The notes under the pieces were generated by a model that worked only from the letters and a program-made list of their open reading frames with translations, did not search any database and was not told the origin of the DNA. The translations under genes were made by a program, and so were the position numbers. Below, piece by piece: positions 17,637 to 23,807 of a stretch of 64,000 nt of DNA (position 1 is its first letter; each line of letters opens with the position of its first letter). The stretch comes from Oleiagrimonas sp963747595. Lineage in GTDB: Bacteria; Pseudomonadota; Gammaproteobacteria; Xanthomonadales; Rhodanobacteraceae. Where the stretch lies: NCBI GenBank assembly GCA_963747595.1, contig CAVVFO010000001.1, forward strand, positions 1-64,000, given 5' to 3'.

Positions 17637-17930
17637 CTATTTTTTGCATTTGTAGGTTACGCTGCCGTTGCCGAGCTTGAAGTCGTTGCCAGGATTCTGT
17701 TGCTTACTCACCAGCACGAAGCGTAACCCTTGGTCAGTGCAACTTGCCGATGCCTTTTGAATGAGGTTACCCATATCAACCGCGCTGGCAACACCAAATG
17801 GACTAGGCTTTGCTTGTGCGTTCATGATGTAGGTGTCATTACCAATGCTGGTTGGCCTCGATATGGTGTTTGCGCAACTAGACAGTGACAACGCGCATAT
17901 GATCGTAAGTAAAACTGGCACGGCACGCAT
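17637..17930 (-). CDS. Integron cassette 7: small lipoprotein
   Basis: The 97-residue product has a signal peptide ending in the lipobox LSSC (RAVPVLLTIICALSLSSC). The mature part contains NDTYIMNAQAK and ends SVTYKCKK. GGAGGGG stands at ideal distance from the ATG. It appears to be a distant paralogue of the cassette-9 lipoprotein. The mature domain has two cysteines that could form a disulfide in the periplasm. Function is unknown. Confidence 0.75.
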   Translation of the reverse strand: MRAVPVLLTIICALSLSSCANTISRPTSIGNDTYIMNAQAKPSPFGVASAVDMGNLIQKASASCTDQGLRFVLVSKQQNPGNDFKLGNGSVTYKCKK

Positions 17931-17996
17931 ATGAAGACCCCTCCGTAGATGAAGTTGATTTCCGAAAGCCTCGCGAACTACGTCGCTTCGACAGAG

Positions 17997-18055
17997 GCCT
18001 AACGCTTGAGTTAAGCGGCGGCTGTCAAGCCGTCCGCTTGGACGAACTGTTATGT
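17997..18055 (-). repeat. attC site between cassettes 6 and 7
   Basis: Outer cores are GCCTAAC (17997-18003) and GTTATGT (18049-18055). The arms GCTTGAGTTAAGCGG and CCGCTTGGACGAACT show the classical short attC form. Confidence 0.88.
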
Positions 18056-18577
18056 GGCGACCGCCGTAGCTGCCGGCGCCACGCCAATGGCCGGAGCAAG
18101 CCGATTTTGCAACTCCGGCACTGAGTATGCACTTTTGGCCGGAACCTCAAAAAACGGCACACCAATTGCCTTACAAACACCACGTTTAACAGCATCACTG
18201 GCCTGCACGCGTTTGCTGGCGTGTGACTTGTCGTTGAGCTCTACGGCGCAGACCACGGAAAGGTTGGATGCGCGGCAAACTACAAAATCGAAGTGCTTGG
18301 AGCCCACGCGATTGACTGCGCCTTGGCGCGCCGAGGCGCTGAGGCCAGGCTTGACTGCGGCAATGTCTGCAACGCGAACCTTGCCAAACACCCGATGCTC
18401 GGGGCCAACGGCCTGATCTAGTGCAACAAGAAACGAACGCTCCGCAGAGGAGAACAGTGCCTTTGCTGGAATGTATGGATAACCAACGCTAGAACCGTTG
18501 CCAGCCTTTTTACCCGCAACCGCGACCAGTGCCGCAATGACGAACACAGCGACAACCAGAATTAAAATCCATGGCAT
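18050..18577 (-). CDS. Integron cassette 6: membrane-anchored DUF2726 protein
   Basis: The product has 175 residues. The ATG at 18577 has AGGGGAG eight bases upstream. Residues 2-22 form one transmembrane helix (PWILILVVAVFVIAALVAVA). Residues about 43-165 match the DUF2726 pattern: FSSAERSFLVALDQAV, KVRVADIA, HFDFVVCR and AVELNDKSH, then AIGVPFFEVPA. The Asp-97/Glu-113/Lys-117 arrangement recalls PD-(D/E)xK nucleases, to which DUF2726 has been compared. A role in nucleic-acid cleavage or topoisomerase-like zinc-ribbon partners is possible but not shown. The stop codon overlaps the attC core. Confidence 0.75.
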   Translation of the reverse strand: MPWILILVVAVFVIAALVAVAGKKAGNGSSVGYPYIPAKALFSSAERSFLVALDQAVGPEHRVFGKVRVADIAAVKPGLSASARQGAVNRVGSKHFDFVVCRASNLSVVCAVELNDKSHASKRVQASDAVKRGVCKAIGVPFFEVPAKSAYSVPELQNRLAPAIGVAPAATAVAT

Positions 18578-18598
18578 GCCAAATACTCCCCTGTTGAC

Positions 18599-18669
18599 AC
18601 ATAACGCCCACATCAGCAGACCGAAAAGCGCGTAGCGGTTTTTGGGTCGGCTGGATGTGATTGTTATGT
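18599..18669 (-). repeat. attC site between cassettes 5 and 6
   Basis: Outer cores ACATAAC (18599-18605, one mismatch to RYYYAAC) and GTTATGT (18663-18669) flank a 71-base imperfect palindrome. Confidence 0.75.
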
Positions 18670-19671
18670 GCTTTGTAAATCTTCAACTTGCTGAAGTTCT
18701 CCATACCAATCCCACAACTCATTGAATCCTGCATCCTTTGGTAGCGGGTTATTCTCAATGAATTTTGCGTAATAAAACTGGTTTAGATAAGCCTCCCCAG
18801 TACGCCTTGGATGATTCGCGATCCATGAATCATAGAAGCTACTTTCTACGCGATAATGATGCGAGTGAATGAAAGGAGACCAGGTATCCACAAGCTCTTC
18901 TTCTTTGCGTATGTCGATAATCTCTAATTCCTCCATGCTACGAGACTCTGAAGTGCCCCAAGCGTTCTTTAGAAGATCAATTGATGCCGTATCCGAGACC
19001 GGTGCACCATAACCAAATACAGTAACCATAAAGGCCTTTTTCAGCAGTGCCTCTAACGTAGCCCACTGGCGGCTGATAAACTCGCTATCCTGATAACCTT
19101 TCTCTGCCACCGGATACAATAAAGGGGTGTTTTCAAAGCGATCACCACAAGAGTTACAAAACCCGCCTGAGTTTCCCATCATGTGGCCGTTCGGACAGAA
19201 CCCAACCGCAACATTGCCATGAAGGAATATAGGACGCGGCAACTTGAATTGTTCACTGTTGCGCCGAATGGCTTGAACAAGAAAAGGATCCCAGTTGAAA
19301 GTTGCGACGAAATCCTTGTTTCTTAAGGACAAAACCAAATGATCATAAACTGTAGGACAATCTGGAAGCTCCATTTCTGAGAAGTGATCGTAGACAACAT
19401 CTTCCAATTCTTTTCGTAGTTCGGATAGTTCAGTAACCGAATGAATCGCTGAGTAAATATCTTCGAAATTGTTGGATGAGAACGCTAAACCAGACTGCTC
19501 AACTAACCCCTCTATGCCCAACGTTTCAATGAAGTTGTTCATTAGCGGTAGTTTTCGCCCGTTTCTATCTCCTTTAGGGAACGCTGCGTAACTGGCCCCT
19601 GCACCAAGAATTACAACGTGAGGAGCGCCAACTTCGATTTGTTGTATTTCTTGTTCAGCTGACACTTCCAT
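18664..19671 (-). CDS. Integron cassette 5: SIR2-like NAD-binding protein with zinc knuckle
   Basis: The product has 335 residues. The NAD-binding SIR2 core is visible: VVILGAGASYAA at 19-30, TFNWD at 124-128, catalytic-type IFLHGNV with His-151, and VFGYGAPVSD. A zinc knuckle of form C-x3-H-x8-C-x2-C (Cys-159, His-163, Cys-172, Cys-175) lies between them, where deacetylase sirtuins carry four cysteines. SIR2 domains occur in anti-phage systems (Thoeris ThsA, DSR1/2), where they destroy NAD+, and in protein deacylases. The stand-alone form without a sensor domain is unusual; the C-terminal about 90 residues may serve as one. AAAAGGAA precedes the ATG. The gene looks AT-richer than the flanking sugar locus, as expected for a mobile cassette. 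Confidence 0.8.
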   Translation of the reverse strand: MEVSAEQEIQQIEVGAPHVVILGAGASYAAFPKGDRNGRKLPLMNNFIETLGIEGLVEQSGLAFSSNNFEDIYSAIHSVTELSELRKELEDVVYDHFSEMELPDCPTVYDHLVLSLRNKDFVATFNWDPFLVQAIRRNSEQFKLPRPIFLHGNVAVGFCPNGHMMGNSGGFCNSCGDRFENTPLLYPVAEKGYQDSEFISRQWATLEALLKKAFMVTVFGYGAPVSDTASIDLLKNAWGTSESRSMEELEIIDIRKEEELVDTWSPFIHSHHYRVESSFYDSWIANHPRRTGEAYLNQFYYAKFIENNPLPKDAGFNELWDWYGELQQVEDLQST

Positions 19672-19686
19672 CGCAGTTCCTTTTAC

Positions 19687-19746
19687 ACATAACGCTTGAG
19701 TTAAGCCGCGCCGCGAAGCGGCGTCGGCTTGGACGAATTGTTAGGC
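19687..19746 (-). repeat. attC site between cassettes 4 and 5
   Basis: Outer cores are ACATAAC (19687-19693) and GTTAGGC (19740-19746). The arms GCTTGAGTTAAGCCG and CGGCTTGGACGAATT surround a GCCGCGAAGCGGC hairpin. This is the most textbook attC of the array. Confidence 0.9.
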
Positions 19747-20529
19747 GCTTCTCCGGCCCGCTACGACTGGAATTCCGGAGAACTTACCCATCGCCTTTTC
19801 GTGCAGGACACCGGCGAACTTAACTTGTGCTTCGGCATTTGGGGTGATGTGGACGATAAACGGGAAGCCCGGAACCGTGCCGCGATCTACGCCAACGAAC
19901 TGCGCGTTGAACGTTGCGCCGTTGTCGAGCTTGATGCCTTCCTGGAAGCCCTTATTGCACATGGATCCGGATTTGTACTCAACACGCACTTCATCTGCTT
20001 TGTTGTGAAGTAAGAACAGGAAATGCGATATCGGTTCAAGGTAGTGCTCTGCGTGACACTCAACGACCGTTGCCGGACCCTCTTGGTAGGTATACGCACG
20101 CAGGTTAGAGAACTCCTGCGGCCCTGGGGCGAAGGTATTACGGCCTTGTGATACGTCGACGATCTGCCGCAGCGCTACTTCAAGCCCTTGGCCGAAGAGA
20201 TCGATATACAGGCTTTGGAGTAGAATCGGCGGCATCAAGCAGTCATCAAGCTTGACCGGGACCAGCTTTGCTTGCCCCTTCGCGGCTTTCAGCACCGCGT
20301 TCTGCCACTCCAGCTTTACCATGTTGCTCTGCAAGCTGTTCTTGGAAACGCAGAACAGAAACAGTTCACATGCTTCCAAGCCCTCATTCATTCTATCGAC
20401 GATACCGTCGCCAGGCTGGATGGACCACGAGTCGTAAAAGACCTTGTCTTGGCCGAAAGTGTCCCGAAGTCGCAGAGCAATCTGCTCTACGAGGGGTTTG
20501 TCTTTGTGGTTATGAGACAGAAAGATCAA
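19741..20529 (-). CDS. Integron cassette 4: TIR-domain protein with unrecognised C-terminal domain
   Basis: The open frame runs upstream through the attC, but the cassette gene must start inside it. TTG at 20529 fits best because GGGGAG lies five bases upstream and the protein then begins exactly at the TIR beta-A strand (IFLSHNHKDKPLVEQIALRL). Residues 1-130 follow the TIR pattern, with VFYDSWSIQPGDGI, ELFLFCVSKNS and VKLEWQNAV, where Glu-74 is the likely NADase glutamate. Residues about 135-262 look beta-rich (YTYQEGPATVVECHAEHYLE; FPFIVHITP) and match no domain I know. TIR enzymes degrade or cyclise NAD+ in Thoeris, CBASS and Pycsar immunity. A single-gene cassette suggests that sensing and killing are in one chain. 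The stop codon lies in the downstream attC. Confidence 0.8.
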   Translation of the reverse strand: MIFLSHNHKDKPLVEQIALRLRDTFGQDKVFYDSWSIQPGDGIVDRMNEGLEACELFLFCVSKNSLQSNMVKLEWQNAVLKAAKGQAKLVPVKLDDCLMPPILLQSLYIDLFGQGLEVALRQIVDVSQGRNTFAPGPQEFSNLRAYTYQEGPATVVECHAEHYLEPISHFLFLLHNKADEVRVEYKSGSMCNKGFQEGIKLDNGATFNAQFVGVDRGTVPGFPFIVHITPNAEAQVKFAGVLHEKAMGKFSGIPVVAGRRSA

Positions 20530-20546
20530 TTGAACTCCCCAAGAGT

Positions 20547-20603
20547 GCCTAACGCTGGAGTTGAGCGGCGGCGAAGCCGTCCGCCTCGAACGAGTGGTTA
20601 GAT
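20547..20603 (-). repeat. attC site between cassettes 3 and 4
   Basis: Cores GCCTAAC (20547-20553) and GTTAGAT (20597-20603) flank arms GCTGGAGTTGAGCGG and CCGCCTCGAACGAGT around a short GCGGCGAAGCCG hairpin. Confidence 0.85.
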
Positions 20604-20612
20604 TTCGCGGCC

Positions 20613-21110
20613 TCAACGCGAAGTGCGAAAGCATGTAAGGCAGTACGGCCCAGTCTTTTTGAGAAATAGGCCTCGACGATGGTAGTAGTCGCACGACTCG
20701 CAGAGTGGTAGCGAGCAATTTATGCAGTTTGACACGGCGAAGTTGCTATGGTGCTTCGCGCAGCAACGCGAATCGAGCAATTTTTTGAAAAATTGTTTCT
20801 CGACGCGTTCCATTTGGGCAACACAATCGCGGCACCTAGTAACCGTTACGCCAGTAAAGTAAGAGTGGCTGGTACCTTCTATGCACGCGTCACAAATTGG
20901 CTGTGCGCACAGGCTGCAGTAAGTCGTTGCCGCAACGTCCCGATGCTTGAAACAAAGCTGACCAGACATAGGTCCTGACGCGGTGAAGACCGTGCCACTA
21001 TGACCGCACTCAAGACAAAACGATCTCTCATCGCTGAGTGGAGTGAAGCAACGCAAGCATCTGTCCAGCGGGCCGACGTCGCTTACATTCCAGCGCTGAG
21101 GGTCCTTCAT
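20613..21110 (-). CDS. Integron cassette 3: cysteine-rich protein with zinc ribbon and two B-box-like fingers
   Basis: The product has 165 residues. Residues 18-36 form a zinc ribbon (CLRCFTPLSDERSFCLECG). Two tandem B-box-like fingers follow: CFKHRDVAATTYCSLC plus CDACIE, and CCAKHHSNFAVSNCINC plus CESC. A last CLTC pair is near the end. No membrane segment or catalytic domain is seen, so it is probably a binding or scaffold protein. B-box-like fingers in bacteria are known from uncharacterised proteins. AGGAG stands about ten bases before the ATG. It neighbours the TIR cassette, but an attC separates them, so they need not work together. Confidence 0.7.
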   Translation of the reverse strand: MKDPQRWNVSDVGPLDRCLRCFTPLSDERSFCLECGHSGTVFTASGPMSGQLCFKHRDVAATTYCSLCAQPICDACIEGTSHSYFTGVTVTRCRDCVAQMERVEKQFFKKLLDSRCCAKHHSNFAVSNCINCSLPLCESCDYYHRRGLFLKKTGPYCLTCFRTSR

Positions 21111-21128
21111 ACGCCTCGTTTCTCCTAA

Positions 21129-21189
21129 ATCTAACGCTTGAGTTAAGCGGCGCGCGCTTGCGCGCGTCCGCTTGGACGATTAGTTAGCT
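21129..21189 (-). repeat. attC site between cassettes 2 and 3
   Basis: Cores ATCTAAC (21129-21135) and GTTAGCT (21183-21189, one mismatch) flank arms GCTTGAGTTAAGCGG and CCGCTTGGACGATTA. The hairpin centre is GCGCGCTTGCGCGC. Confidence 0.85.
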
Positions 21190-21753
21190 GCCGCCGAGTT
21201 TGGCCAGCAACTTACGAAACGCGCGAACGGCCCTGTTGTGGTTGGCAATGGTGTACTCAGTTGACGACCACTCGATACCGTCGAGCTGGAACAGATGCAT
21301 GTTGTTGCGCAAGTTCCACAACCAGTCGATGTCAGTTCGCAGCGTGGAGTCAATTACACCGCTATCAAGCAAGTATTGAGTACGACGGCAGAAATTACCG
21401 CCACAACGACCGTGAAGAAAGGTCTTAGTAACGCTCTCTACTATGGAGCCGAGTAAAAACATCTGGAGCTTGATGACCATCTCTTTGGCTATACCCGAAA
21501 GGTCCGTGCGAACGAGGATCCAGTGCTGCACGTCCGCGAGCTGCATGGTGTACGCGATATTGCTGCGTAAGGTTCTATTGGGTAGGAACTTCACCCTGCT
21601 CCGCGCCTCCTCAGCGGTTCGAAGGTAGCCGCGTGGGAACCGAAGCTTTGCAGGCTTTGAGAAATCCCGGCCAACGTAATCTTGGATTTCCTGAATGAGT
21701 GCGCTCGCCTCATCCACTGCTGTTTGAAGCTCCAAGTTATTGGTAATTGTCAT
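21184..21753 (-). CDS. Integron cassette 2: helical protein with HEPN-like RN..H motif
   Basis: The 189-residue product looks all-helical. It carries WLWNLRNNMHLFQLDGIEW near the C-terminus, with Arg-149 and His-153 (R-x3-H). HEPN ribonucleases share an R-x4-6-H motif, usually with a polar residue after the Arg, so this is a near match rather than a perfect one. HEPN proteins act in toxin-antitoxin and abortive-infection systems. The ATG is only five bases from the attC core and has no visible Shine-Dalgarno, so initiation may be leaderless or coupled. The stop codon lies in the next attC. Confidence 0.6.
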   Translation of the reverse strand: MTITNNLELQTAVDEASALIQEIQDYVGRDFSKPAKLRFPRGYLRTAEEARSRVKFLPNRTLRSNIAYTMQLADVQHWILVRTDLSGIAKEMVIKLQMFLLGSIVESVTKTFLHGRCGGNFCRRTQYLLDSGVIDSTLRTDIDWLWNLRNNMHLFQLDGIEWSSTEYTIANHNRAVRAFRKLLAKLGGS

Positions 21754-21757
21754 AGGC

Positions 21758-21829
21758 AGCTAACGCCTAAGCTCAGCCGCGGCGAAACTGCGCAGCAGTT
21801 TTGGCGTCGGCTGGAGCGCATTGTTGGGC
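21758..21829 (-). repeat. attC site between cassettes 1 and 2
   Basis: Cores AGCTAAC (21758-21764, one mismatch) and GTTGGGC (21823-21829) flank a 72-base imperfect palindrome with central AACTGCGCAGCAGTTT. Confidence 0.8.
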
Positions 21830-21836
21830 GCAACCG

Positions 21837-22415
21837 TCACGGCTGCACCTGACCGTACTTTGCCCAATGTGGTGGCCTTGGAACAACTTCAGAGAACGCC
21901 TCATGGTATAGGCGGTGAACGTGCTCACATAGTTCCAAGACTTGGTCAAGAGCTAGGGTTTCTTGCCACTCACGGTCGATGAAAGTGATTTCCGGTGATT
22001 TCCCCAGCTGAAATGACCCGTGCGCAAATGCGTTTCGAATATGCTGAACTAACGTGTCCTCACCACGCTTGACGCAGCCGGCACGATAGATATCTCGGAA
22101 CGCTCGAAGCGGAGAATCTACTGGAACATCATCTAAGCCCCGCTCGAGATGCTCACTCCTCATATAACAGAGGGTAGAAAAGACCATAAAGACCGCCGAT
22201 GCCCTGAGGCGCCCGCCTCGAATCACCTGAGATGGAACATCTGGAGGGCCCCGAAAATCGATGTCAGGGCGGCTCAGATCGTGGCTTGCGGCGACACATT
22301 GGAACGCGGTTTGGAACTTTGCATTTCCAATGCTCAGATTTTGTGTCTCTAAGCTGGCACGCAGATCATCATTTGATATCAGTCGCAGGCGCTCAAGAAG
22401 TTGTGCGATGTCCAT
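21837..22415 (-). CDS. Integron cassette 1: protein with HEPN-type RNAFAH motif
   Basis: The product has 192 residues. The ATG at 22415 follows AGGGAAGG at good spacing, so the longer open frame into attI is rejected. Residues 124-136 (VQHIRNAFAHGSFQL) contain Arg-127 and His-132 in the exact R-x4-H spacing of HEPN endoribonucleases, with the usual Asn after Arg. The segment after it (PEITFIDREW) and the helices before it fit several HEPN/pEK499-like families. It is the cassette next to attI, so it is the most recently gained and the most strongly expressed if an integron promoter is active. Confidence 0.65.
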   Translation of the reverse strand: MDIAQLLERLRLISNDDLRASLETQNLSIGNAKFQTAFQCVAASHDLSRPDIDFRGPPDVPSQVIRGGRLRASAVFMVFSTLCYMRSEHLERGLDDVPVDSPLRAFRDIYRAGCVKRGEDTLVQHIRNAFAHGSFQLGKSPEITFIDREWQETLALDQVLELCEHVHRLYHEAFSEVVPRPPHWAKYGQVQP

Positions 22416-22432
22416 GGATCCTTCCCTATGAC

Positions 22433-22510
22433 GCCCAACGCTAATTCGGCCTCTCTGCGAGGCGTTGCGTCCGAGTATTGCACGCTTGTCTGACCCGAAC
22501 AATCAGGGAA
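22433..22510 (-). promoter_or_regulatory. Candidate attI recombination site
   Basis: On the minus strand GTTGGGC (22433-22439) is the crossover core that joins the first cassette to the intI side. The adjoining region up to about 22510 lacks a full attC structure, as expected of attI, though weak arms (GCTAATTCGGC; GCGTCCGAG) are present. Confidence 0.6.
22474..22502 (-). promoter_or_regulatory. Possible cassette promoter Pc
   Basis: TTGTTC (22502-22497) and AATACT (22479-22474) are spaced by 17 bases on the minus strand. They point into the cassette array from the attI region, the usual place of Pc. The match to consensus is modest. Confidence 0.3.
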
Positions 22511-22597
22511 ATCCTACACGCGATCAATCGGTTGTCGACTGTTTGCATGTCATCTCCGCAGGCATGATTGGGGTGTTATGCGACTGGGAGAGGGTGT

Positions 22598-23590
22598 ATG
22601 AATTTCGCAAGGCGAAATGCAGGTGTAACGGGGCGGCCGCCGCGGCTGCTGGATCAGGTGCGCGGGCGGTTGCGAGTGAAGCATTACAGTGTGCGGACCG
22701 AGCAGGCGTATGTGGGCTGGGTCCGTCGTTTTATCCTGGCCAACGACAAGCGGCATCCGCGTGAGATGGGTCGGGTTGAGGTCGAGCGTTTTCTGACGAT
22801 GCTCGCCGTGGAGGGGCAGGTGGCCGCCGGAACGCAGAATCAGGCGCTGGCGGCGTTGCTGTTCCTGTATCGCGAGGTGCTGGGGCAGGAATTGCCGTGG
22901 CTGGATGATGTGGTCCGCGCCAAGCGGCCGCAGCGGGTCCCGGTGGTGCTGACGCGGGACGAGGTGCATCGGTTGTTGGGTCGGCTCGAAGGTCGGAATT
23001 GGCTGATGGCCGGGTTGCTTTACGGCGCGGGCATGCGATTGATGGAATGCCTGCGTTTGCGCGTGAAGGATGTGGATTTCGATCGCCACGAGATCATCGT
23101 GCGCCAGGGCGAGGGCGGCAAGGATCGGCATGTGCCGCTGCCGCGCAAGCTGTCCGGGCCGTTGCGGGACCAGATGGCCGCGACGCGCCTGCTGCATACG
23201 GCGGATCTGGCCGCCGGGTTCGGCTCGGTGCATCTGCCGCATGCGTTGGCGCGCAAATACCCGCATGCGCCGCGCGAGTGGGCGTGGCAATACGTATTTG
23301 TGGCGACGCATCGGGCGATCGATCCGCGTACGGGCGTCGAGCGGCGACATCATCTCGACGCCACGGTATTGCAGCGTGCAATCAAGTCAGCGCGACGCCG
23401 GGCCGGCATCGACAAGCCGGCCAGTTGCCACACGCTGCGCCACTCATTCGCAACGCATCTCTTGGAGGATGGTCACGACATCCGCACCGTGCAGGAGCTT
23501 CTGGGGCACAAGGACGTGAAGACCACACAGATCTACACGCATGTCCTCAATCGTGGTGGTTCGGCCGTGATCAGTCCGCTGGACCGATAG
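22598..23590 (+). CDS. intI: Integron integrase (tyrosine recombinase)
   Basis: The product has 330 residues. The ATG at 22598 follows GGGAGAGGG. It carries the full tyrosine-recombinase set: Arg-147 in GAGMRLMECLRLRVKD, His-278 and Arg-281 in HTLRHSFATHL, His and Tyr in LLGHKDVKTTQIYTHVLNRG. The integron-specific extra segment (HAPREWAWQYVF, about residues 223-234) separates IntI from phage XerC/D relatives. The N-terminal SAM-like domain (HYSVRTEQAYVGWVRRFI) is present. It is transcribed away from the cassettes, the normal layout. The frame is intact, so the integron may still be active. No LexA box was found upstream. Confidence 0.95.
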   Translation: MNFARRNAGVTGRPPRLLDQVRGRLRVKHYSVRTEQAYVGWVRRFILANDKRHPREMGRVEVERFLTMLAVEGQVAAGTQNQALAALLFLYREVLGQELPWLDDVVRAKRPQRVPVVLTRDEVHRLLGRLEGRNWLMAGLLYGAGMRLMECLRLRVKDVDFDRHEIIVRQGEGGKDRHVPLPRKLSGPLRDQMAATRLLHTADLAAGFGSVHLPHALARKYPHAPREWAWQYVFVATHRAIDPRTGVERRHHLDATVLQRAIKSARRRAGIDKPASCHTLRHSFATHLLEDGHDIRTVQELLGHKDVKTTQIYTHVLNRGGSAVISPLDR

Positions 23591-23658
23591 CATTCCTGCA
23601 GCCGGGCACTGGGGTTGGTTTCTGCGGCAGCCGGTGCACGTGAGACGGATCGTGTCCA

Positions 23659-23672
23659 TGAATACGTATGCG
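23659..23672. promoter_or_regulatory. Putative LacI-type operator O4 (TGAATACGTATGCG)
   Basis: The 14 bases are identical to O2 and O3. The site lies about 150 bases before the six-hairpin glycosidase gene, between it and intI. This shows that the genes right of the integron belong to the same putative regulon as those left of it. Confidence 0.62.
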
Positions 23673-23807
23673 CCCGCTGGCTCATGCGGCAACGGCATGT
23701 CTACTATGCTGCAATGGCTCGATCCGTTGCGTCGGTTGCGGGTACATTGGCCTCGGGGACAGACGTTGAACGATGAGGATCATTCCCATGATGTGTGACA
23801 TGCAGCA

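Larger units (their letters stand above)
16512..23590 (-). mobile_element. Chromosomal integron with nine cassettes
   Basis: The intI gene, attI and nine minus-strand cassettes separated by eight attC sites span about 7.1 kb. Every cassette gene points the same way and almost every stop codon lies in the following attC core. The attC sites differ in length (57-72 bases), but several share the arms CTTGAGTTAAGC and GCTTGGACGA. The array ends abruptly at the RAYT unit. Confidence 0.93.

Noticed and set aside
20530..20718. 63-residue N-terminal extension of the TIR protein
   Set aside because: It would cross the attC and part of the next cassette; the TIR fold begins exactly at the TTG with its own ribosome site.
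22416..22502. Longer N-terminus of cassette-1 protein reaching into attI
   Set aside because: A strong Shine-Dalgarno (AGGGAAGG) marks the ATG at 22415, and the extension would translate the recombination site.
23287..23300. A further ATACGTAT site inside intI (GCAATACGTATTTG)
   Set aside because: It lies within the conserved IntI coding segment (WQYVF) and does not share the flanking bases of the four intergenic sites, so it is probably chance.
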